Positions 58,391-63,926 of a DNA stretch of 63,926 nucleotides are shown one piece after another; position 1 is the stretch's first letter, and the number at the start of each line of letters is the position of its first letter. This stretch comes from Gallibacterium anatis DSM 16844 = F 149. Lineage in GTDB: Bacteria > Pseudomonadota > Gammaproteobacteria > Enterobacterales > Pasteurellaceae. Made by a program: the position numbers and the translations under genes. The notes below the pieces were generated by a model that saw only the letters and a list, made by a program, of their open reading frames with translations, was not told where the DNA came from and did not search any database. The stretch spans positions 1 to 63,926 of the forward strand of contig NZ_KB903737.1 of assembly GCF_000379785.1 (NCBI RefSeq), written 5' to 3'.

Positions 58391-60256
58391 ATGCCTATTC
58401 AAATACTACCGCCGCTTCTCGCCAATCAGATTGCCGCCGGAGAAGTGGTTGAACGTCCGGCTTCCGTGGTCAAAGAGCTGATTGAGAACAGCCTTGATGC
58501 CGGAGCCGATAAAATTCAAATCGATATAGAACAGAGCGGTAGTCGTTTGATCCGTATTCGTGACAATGGCTATGGCATTGCAAAAGCTGAAATTCAGCTG
58601 TCATTAGTACGCCACGCCACCAGTAAAATCGCCACACTGGATGATTTGGAAAATATTTTGAGTTTAGGTTTTCGCGGTGAAGCCTTGGCAAGTATCAGTT
58701 CCGTTTCTCGGTTAACGCTTACTTCTCGCACAGCAGAACAGAACGAAGCCTGGCAAGTTTATGCCCAAGGGCAAGAGATGGATACCACGATCGTGCCGGC
58801 TTCTCACCCGGTCGGCACGACTGTTGAAGTGGAAAACCTCTTTTTTAATACGCCGGCACGCCGTAAATTTTTGCGTTCCGATAAAACTGAATTCGCTCAT
58901 ATTGATGAAGTGGTAAAAAGAATCGCATTAGCAAAACCGACCGTACATTTTACATTGACCCATAACGGGAAATTGATTCACCAATATAAAGCGGCAAATG
59001 ATACTAACAGCCAATTAAAACGTCTTGCGGCAATTTGTGGCAACGATTTTACCGAACACGCTTTGCGTATTGATTGGCAATATGAAGAGATGCACTTGCA
59101 AGGCTGGGTGGCAGAACCACGATTTTTCCGTTCGCAAAATGATTTTAATTATAGCTATGTCAACGGTAGGATGATGAAAGACAAAGTGATTCTGCACGCT
59201 GTTCGTCAAGCCTATGCTGATTATCTTTCACCTGATCAATATCCGGCTTTTGTTTTATTTCTCGATCTCGATCCAACGCTGGTTGATGTCAATGTCCACC
59301 CTACCAAACACGAAGTGCGTTTTCATCAAGCACGTTTAGTACACGATTTCATTTTACAGGGCGTTGCCAATGCTTTGGCACAAACGAGCGAATTATTCGC
59401 ACAAAATGATGAAAGCACTATGGTTATCGAAGCAGAAAAATCGCAACATATCGCCGAACCCAATGCGCATTATCAGCCAACGTTCAACACACATAATGCC
59501 TTTCCTCCGGCATTCAAAAATAATCGACAAGCTGCCGGTGAGAATATTTTTAATGCCAATAACCGCTGGGCAAGCACATCTTTATCTCAAAATGATAAGG
59601 CAGCTTATCGTCAATATGAAAAATTGCTGCAATCGGCACATTCGGATGAACAGATTTCCTCTACATCAATTAGCAATAATCGCCCTAACGCAATAGAAGG
59701 CACTGTTATTGAGCCATCATCAAACCTCACTGAACAAAACGATGAGCGTTTGAAAGTATTAACTCTATTGCCGCAAGGTTATTTATGTTTGCAGCAGCGA
59801 GAACAGCTTTATCTCTTGTCAGTGCAAAAACTCCAACAGTTGCATTGTCATTTACAGCTACAACAAGCGGATAAATCGATACAAGCGTTACTGATTCCAA
59901 CAACATTTCAGTTGGATAATTCGCAGCTGTACACTTTTCATCAGTATCAGGCTTTCTTCTCTCAAGCCGGTTTCCAGATTCAACGTTATGAACAGCGTAT
60001 TACCATTACGCAAGTCGCAATGCCGTTAAGACAACAAAATCTACAGCAGATTGTAATGTCATTGCTTAACCAAACGTTTGATGATTTTTCTCAATTTGTC
60101 GATTCCGTTTGCCAACAAATCACCTTTAAACCGATCAGTGTCTTGGCAGACGCCATCACTTTATTACAGGAAACGGAACAATTATTGCCGGGAAGCCAAA
60201 ATATTGTGCAATATTGTCGTCAAATTGATTTAACACCCTATTTTGTGACCAATTAA
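58391..60256 (+). CDS. mutL: DNA mismatch repair protein MutL
   Basis: 621-residue GHKL ATPase linking MutS to MutH. Motifs: [11 protein letters not shown] (near 33-43), [19 protein letters not shown]. The variable linker (about 345-450) leads to the C-terminal dimerisation domain, which lacks a clear metal endonuclease motif, as expected where MutH is used. Two bases after amiB. Confidence 0.97.
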   Translation: MPIQILPPLLANQIAAGEVVERPASVVKELIENSLDAGADKIQIDIEQSGSRLIRIRDNGYGIAKAEIQLSLVRHATSKIATLDDLENILSLGFRGEALASISSVSRLTLTSRTAEQNEAWQVYAQGQEMDTTIVPASHPVGTTVEVENLFFNTPARRKFLRSDKTEFAHIDEVVKRIALAKPTVHFTLTHNGKLIHQYKAANDTNSQLKRLAAICGNDFTEHALRIDWQYEEMHLQGWVAEPRFFRSQNDFNYSYVNGRMMKDKVILHAVRQAYADYLSPDQYPAFVLFLDLDPTLVDVNVHPTKHEVRFHQARLVHDFILQGVANALAQTSELFAQNDESTMVIEAEKSQHIAEPNAHYQPTFNTHNAFPPAFKNNRQAAGENIFNANNRWASTSLSQNDKAAYRQYEKLLQSAHSDEQISSTSISNNRPNAIEGTVIEPSSNLTEQNDERLKVLTLLPQGYLCLQQREQLYLLSVQKLQQLHCHLQLQQADKSIQALLIPTTFQLDNSQLYTFHQYQAFFSQAGFQIQRYEQRITITQVAMPLRQQNLQQIVMSLLNQTFDDFSQFVDSVCQQITFKPISVLADAITLLQETEQLLPGSQNIVQYCRQIDLTPYFVTN

Positions 60257-60261
60257 ACATT

Positions 60262-61194
60262 ATGGATAAAAAACCACTTGCTCTCTTTTTAATGGGGCCG
60301 ACCGCTTCAGGTAAAACCGGTCTGGCTTTGCAATTAGCCACAAAAATACCTTGCGAAATTATCAGTGTCGACTCTGCGCTTATTTATCGCGGAATGGACA
60401 TTGGCACCGCCAAACCGACAGCAGAAGAATTGGCTATCGTTCCGCACCATCTGATTGATATTAAAGATCCGGCGGAAAGCTACTCTGCCGCCGATTTTCG
60501 TAATGATGCCTTAACCTTAATGCAGCAAATCTGCGCCAAAGGAAAAATTCCATTACTGGTCGGCGGTACAATGCTCTATTACAAAGCCTTATTGGAAGGG
60601 CTTTCTCCGCTACCGCAGGCAAATGCTGAAGTTAGAGCGCAAATAGAAAAACAGGCACAACAAATAGGCTGGCAAGGCTTACATCAACAACTTGCGGTTA
60701 TTGATCCTCAGTCAGCACAACGCATTCATCCGAATGATCCGCAACGTATTAATCGCGCGCTGGAAGTCTATTATTTAACCGGTAAATCACTAACTGAATT
60801 GACCGAACAAAAAGGTGAACCTTTGCCTTATCGCTTGTTGCAATTTGCTATCGCACCCCAAGAACGTGCCGTTTTGCATCAGCGTATTGAACTTCGTTTC
60901 CAACAGATGTTGGCACAGGGTTTTCAACAAGAAGTGGAAAAACTCTTTGCACGACAGGATCTGCATTTAAATCTGCCGTCCATTCGTTGTGTCGGTTATC
61001 GACAGATGTGGGAATTTCTACAAGGAAAATATGATTTTGCAGAGATGGAATATCGTAGCATTTGTGCTACAAGACAGCTGGCAAAACGACAAATGACTTG
61101 GCTTCGCGGTTGGAATTCGCCAATAAATTGGCTAGATAGCCTAAATATCGAACAAGCCGAACAAGAAATCCTTGAAAAAATAGCACAAAATTAA
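60262..61194 (+). CDS. miaA: tRNA dimethylallyltransferase
   Basis: Adds an isopentenyl group to A37 of UNN-decoding tRNAs. 310 residues with the P-loop [11 protein letters not shown] near 11-21, [18 protein letters not shown], and [12 protein letters not shown] near the end. Five bases after mutL. Confidence 0.97.
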   Translation: MDKKPLALFLMGPTASGKTGLALQLATKIPCEIISVDSALIYRGMDIGTAKPTAEELAIVPHHLIDIKDPAESYSAADFRNDALTLMQQICAKGKIPLLVGGTMLYYKALLEGLSPLPQANAEVRAQIEKQAQQIGWQGLHQQLAVIDPQSAQRIHPNDPQRINRALEVYYLTGKSLTELTEQKGEPLPYRLLQFAIAPQERAVLHQRIELRFQQMLAQGFQQEVEKLFARQDLHLNLPSIRCVGYRQMWEFLQGKYDFAEMEYRSICATRQLAKRQMTWLRGWNSPINWLDSLNIEQAEQEILEKIAQN

Positions 61195-61366
61195 AGATAA
61201 ATTACTAATCTGTTAATTTCATTGATGACAGCACAAAATATTATTGTTATATTGTTGCGTGAGCTGTTTAAAGCTGGTTCAGTTTCTTAGTTTAATCGAT
61301 TGCATAGCTACTAAAACTAAGATCTTACAGACATTATTGATTATTTTAATAAAAAAGGAAAAGAAA

Positions 61367-61642
61367 ATGGCAAAAGGACAATCATTACAAGATCCTTATT
61401 TAAACGCACTTCGTCGTGAACGTATTCCTGTTTCAATCTACCTCGTAAACGGCATTAAGTTGCAAGGTCAAATCGAATCATTCGACCAATTTGTTATCCT
61501 TCTTAAAAATACTGTAAGCCAAATGGTATATAAACACGCTATTTCTACCGTTGTTCCTGCACGTGCAATTTCCCATCATAATCATCAAGCAAATGCAGTC
61601 AATCAGGAAGAAGACGCTGTTGTAACAAACGAAGAAGAGTAA
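61367..61642 (+). CDS. hfq: RNA chaperone Hfq
   Basis: 91-residue Sm-like hexameric protein that pairs small RNAs with mRNAs. Core [20 protein letters not shown] and Sm2 motif YKHAIS, followed by a short His/Asn/Glu tail. Start chosen at ATG 61367 with AAGGAAAA upstream; forty-one earlier codons are not conserved. The 170 bp after miaA probably hold an hfq promoter. Confidence 0.97.
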   Translation: MAKGQSLQDPYLNALRRERIPVSIYLVNGIKLQGQIESFDQFVILLKNTVSQMVYKHAISTVVPARAISHHNHQANAVNQEEDAVVTNEEE

Positions 61643-61668
61643 TTTATAACAAATTGATTTAACTTCCG

Positions 61669-61695
61669 GATTTCCTTTATTGTTTAAAGGAAATC
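61669..61695 (+). terminator. Hairpin after hfq (first)
   Basis: A perfect 11-bp stem with a 5-base loop, 27 bp after the hfq stop, followed by a mixed T stretch. May act together with the second hairpin. Confidence 0.6.
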
Positions 61696-61717
61696 TGCTT
61701 TTATTATCCCTTTTATT

Positions 61718-61743
61718 ATCCTTTATCTATTAAGATAAGGGAT
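61718..61743 (+). terminator. Terminator after hfq (second)
   Basis: An 11-bp stem with one G-U pair, ATTA loop, and a TTTTTT tail directly after. A strong Rho-independent terminator. The remaining bases up to ggt are AT-rich promoter DNA. Confidence 0.88.
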
Positions 61744-61933
61744 TTTTTTATTAACCACTTAATGAAGTTTATTTTTATTAATTCTTTTGGACACATCTAA
61801 TATTTTCACCGACTTTCACTTACCTCTTCCCTTAAATGTAACAAAAAAGTTTATATTGTTATAAATATTGCAAAAATGGTTAATTTTTGTTAGATATAAA
61901 TTCCCCTATCTATCCTCAATATGGAGCTATTCT

Positions 61934-63715
61934 ATGCAAAAATCATTTCGCAACTGGAAAAAGAATTTATTCACTGTATTACTGACACTGCCGTTAGTCA
62001 GTGTTGCAACATTTTCAAATGCCACCACTCAAACAACACAAGCTACCCAACAAACTGTTGCCGCGGCTTTGCGTTATGACAACAGCAAAGATATTTTTCA
62101 TCCTGTTTATGGTACGCAAGGTATCGTAGCCACTGAACAACACCTTGCCAGCCAAGTTGGTTTGCAGATTTTAAAAGAGGGCGGCAATGCTATTGATGCT
62201 GCCGTTGCTGTCGGCTTTGCCTTAGCAGTTGTTCTACCAAATGCCGGCAATATTGGTGGCGGTGGTTTTATGATGTTACACGATGCCAAATCAGGTGAAG
62301 ATTTTGCGATAGATTTTCGTGAAATGGCACCACTAAAAGCTCATAAGGATATGTATCTCGATGAAAAAGGTAATGTTATTGATGGAAAATCATTATTCAC
62401 TCATTTTGCTGTTGGTGTGCCTGGAACAGTAGCAGGAATGGAATATGCTTTGAAAAAATGGGGAACAATGCCATTAGAAAAAGTGATTGCACCTGCGATT
62501 AAACTTGCTGATGAAGGTTTTATCATCAGTGATACGCTAGGGAAAACATTAGCAGTAGAAAAAGATAACCTTGCCAAATGGGAAAGCACTAAAGCCATCT
62601 TTTTCAAAGGGGAACAACCGTTAGCAAGTGGGGATCGTTTAATTCAAAAAGATTTAGCCCATTCATTGCAGCTTATTGCACAACAAGGTTCTCAAGCATT
62701 CTATCAAGGTGAAATTGCTGAAAAAATCGTTAAAGAAATGGAAAAGCACGGTGGCTTAATCACATTAGAAGATATGAAAGGTTACCACGCCATTGAACGC
62801 AAACCTATTAGCGGTGATTATCGTGGATACAAAATTGTTACTATGCCACCACCAAGTTCCGGCGGTGCCCATCTGATCCAGATATTAAATATTCTTGAGC
62901 ATTATCCTTTAGCGCAATACGGTGCCAACAGTGCCGAAGCTATCACTAAATACGCCGAAGCAATGAAACTGGCTTATGCCGATCGTTCCGAATATTTAGG
63001 CGATCCGGATTTCGTTAAAATTCCTCTAAATGGTTTAATTTCTAAAAAATATGCAGATGAGTTAGTTCAAAAAATTCCTTCTGATCATATCGTGCCATCA
63101 AAAGAGATTAAGCCGGGTAAACCACAGCCCTATGAAAGTGATCAAACCACACACTACTCTATTATGGATAAAGCAGGAAATGCTGTCGCTGTAACTTACA
63201 CACTCAACCTTAATTTCGGTAGTGGTATCGTTGCAGAAGGTACCGGAATTTTATTAAATAATGAAATGGATGATTTCTCTTCCAAACCCGGTGTACCAAA
63301 TGCTTTTGGCTTAATCGGTGGAGAAGCTAATGCTATTGCAGCGAAAAAACGACCGCTATCATCAATGACACCAACATTGGTAATGAAAGATAATAAACCA
63401 TTTCTCGTTACCGGCAGTCCGGGCGGCGCACGAATTATTACAACAGTTCTACAAAGTATTGTGAATACCATTGATTATAAAATGAATGTTGCTGAAGCAA
63501 TTTCTGTGCCTCGTGTTCATCATCAATGGCTACCTGATGAGTTAAGAATTGAAGAAGGCATTAGTCCTGATACTATTCACCTTTTACAAAAAGAGGGATA
63601 TAAGGTAGTCACCAAAGCCTCAATGGGACGTGTACAGATTGTACAATCTACAGAAGATGGTTTCTTCGGCGCATCCGATCCGAGAAATCCTGATGGCGCA
63701 ACTTTCGCTTATTAA
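61934..63715 (+). CDS. ggt: Gamma-glutamyltransferase
   Basis: Periplasmic enzyme that removes the gamma-glutamyl group of glutathione and related peptides. 593 residues from ATG 61934, 8 bases after GGAG; a reading frame 22 codons longer has no signal. Signal peptide about 1-30 (ending SNA). The precursor cleaves itself before T405 (TTHYSIMDK), the catalytic nucleophile. AAVAVGFALAVVLPNAGNIGGGGF and TGSPGGARI are conserved. Confidence 0.96.
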   Translation: MQKSFRNWKKNLFTVLLTLPLVSVATFSNATTQTTQATQQTVAAALRYDNSKDIFHPVYGTQGIVATEQHLASQVGLQILKEGGNAIDAAVAVGFALAVVLPNAGNIGGGGFMMLHDAKSGEDFAIDFREMAPLKAHKDMYLDEKGNVIDGKSLFTHFAVGVPGTVAGMEYALKKWGTMPLEKVIAPAIKLADEGFIISDTLGKTLAVEKDNLAKWESTKAIFFKGEQPLASGDRLIQKDLAHSLQLIAQQGSQAFYQGEIAEKIVKEMEKHGGLITLEDMKGYHAIERKPISGDYRGYKIVTMPPPSSGGAHLIQILNILEHYPLAQYGANSAEAITKYAEAMKLAYADRSEYLGDPDFVKIPLNGLISKKYADELVQKIPSDHIVPSKEIKPGKPQPYESDQTTHYSIMDKAGNAVAVTYTLNLNFGSGIVAEGTGILLNNEMDDFSSKPGVPNAFGLIGGEANAIAAKKRPLSSMTPTLVMKDNKPFLVTGSPGGARIITTVLQSIVNTIDYKMNVAEAISVPRVHHQWLPDELRIEEGISPDTIHLLQKEGYKVVTKASMGRVQIVQSTEDGFFGASDPRNPDGATFAY

Positions 63716-63729
63716 GCGCTTAAAAATAA

Positions 63730-63762
63730 AAATATCCCTAATTGAACAAATTAGGGATATTT
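63730..63762 (+). terminator. Terminator of ggt
   Basis: A perfect 14-bp stem with a 5-base loop, 15 bp after the ggt stop. The stem ends in TTT within its right arm. Confidence 0.88.
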
Positions 63763-63774
63763 CAGACTGCTGAC

Positions 63775-63802
63775 AAACCTCTAGACATACCTCTAGAGGT
63801 TT
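63775..63802. mobile_element. Hairpin at the left end of a transposable element
   Basis: A perfect 11-bp inverted repeat (63775-63785 with 63792-63802) with a 6-base loop, directly upstream of a transposase gene. Probably in the terminal region of the IS; the exact edge and any target duplication are not determinable here. Confidence 0.55.
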
Positions 63803-63836
63803 GATCTAATAGGCATATCGAAAAAAGGAAATGCCT

Positions 63837-63926
63837 ATGCTCAAAAATACACCCTCACTCCAATATGAAATCGAGATGATAAGTCTCGAACAACTCGTTC
63901 CAAAAGACCACCTTGTCCGTAAAGTC
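63837..63926 (+). CDS. Transposase (IS1182-like), N-terminal fragment cut by window edge
   Basis: Thirty codons are visible, open to the window end. The segment EMISLEQLVPKDHLVRKV matches the N-terminus of IS1182/IS4-like DDE transposases. I chose the ATG at 63837 because AGGAA then lies at good spacing; an ATG two codons earlier is too close to it. The remaining gene lies outside the window. Confidence 0.75.
   Translation, partial: MLKNTPSLQYEIEMISLEQLVPKDHLVRKV

Overview
The window looks like the chromosome of a member of the Pasteurellaceae (Gammaproteobacteria). The proteins read as close relatives of Haemophilus/Pasteurella proteins, and several blocks keep an order familiar from that family: aroC-mepA-TauE/SafE-lpxM, fur-fldA-ybfE-ybfF-seqA-menE-mscK, and apt-dnaX-ybaB-recR. 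The DNA is AT-rich with short intergenic gaps. I cannot name the genus from sequence alone. By eye I saw very few copies of either classical Pasteurellaceae DNA-uptake 9-mer.

Layout. 1-253: 3-prime end of an IS3-family element. 279-4863: valS, a zeta-toxin-like two-gene cassette, elaA and holC. 4962-8774: recR-ybaB-dnaX-apt; dnaX carries a complete-looking programmed frameshift signal. 8883-18003: lpxM, a TauE/SafE permease, mepA, aroC, mscK, menE, seqA, all on the minus strand. 18179-20501: ybfF, ybfE, fldA, fur on the plus strand. 20570-31842: a long minus-strand stretch with mog, glnB, rlmC, nagZ, thiK, epmA, yjjV, cstA, nrdG and nrdD, with a CRP site before cstA and paired NrdR boxes before nrdD. 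32079-38407: dld, the ptsH-ptsI-crr operon, rsgA and orn. 38489-38664: two identical tRNA-Gly(GCC) genes exactly 100 bp apart. 38813-42328: the 5-oxoprolinase operon pxpB-pxpC-pxpA with a divergent NRAMP-like transporter. 42559-46701: the sodium-pumping oxaloacetate decarboxylase oadGAB and the acetate channel satP.

The most unusual region is 46754-56278. Seven minus-strand genes together resemble a pipecolate/lysine catabolic route: a mu-crystallin-like ketimine reductase, an AmaA-like FAD amine oxidase, an NhaC-family carrier, an AmaB-like semialdehyde dehydrogenase, an HglS/YdcJ-like 2-oxoadipate dioxygenase/decarboxylase, a class III aminotransferase and a LysR regulator. The cluster has a perfect FNR palindrome, a strong internal terminator, perfect stem-loops in three of its gaps, and a 10-bp inverted repeat before the aminotransferase. 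Such a route is not part of the usual Pasteurellaceae gene set as I know it.

After the cluster comes the conserved tsaE-amiB-mutL-miaA-hfq series on the plus strand, then ggt. The first 90 bases of a transposase resembling the IS1182 family run off the right edge. How the genes fit together: sugar uptake (PTS), D-lactate oxidation, peptide uptake (CstA), oxaloacetate decarboxylation, 5-oxoproline and gamma-glutamyl metabolism, and possibly lysine or pipecolate breakdown suggest a host-associated bacterium using amino acids and organic acids as well as sugars.
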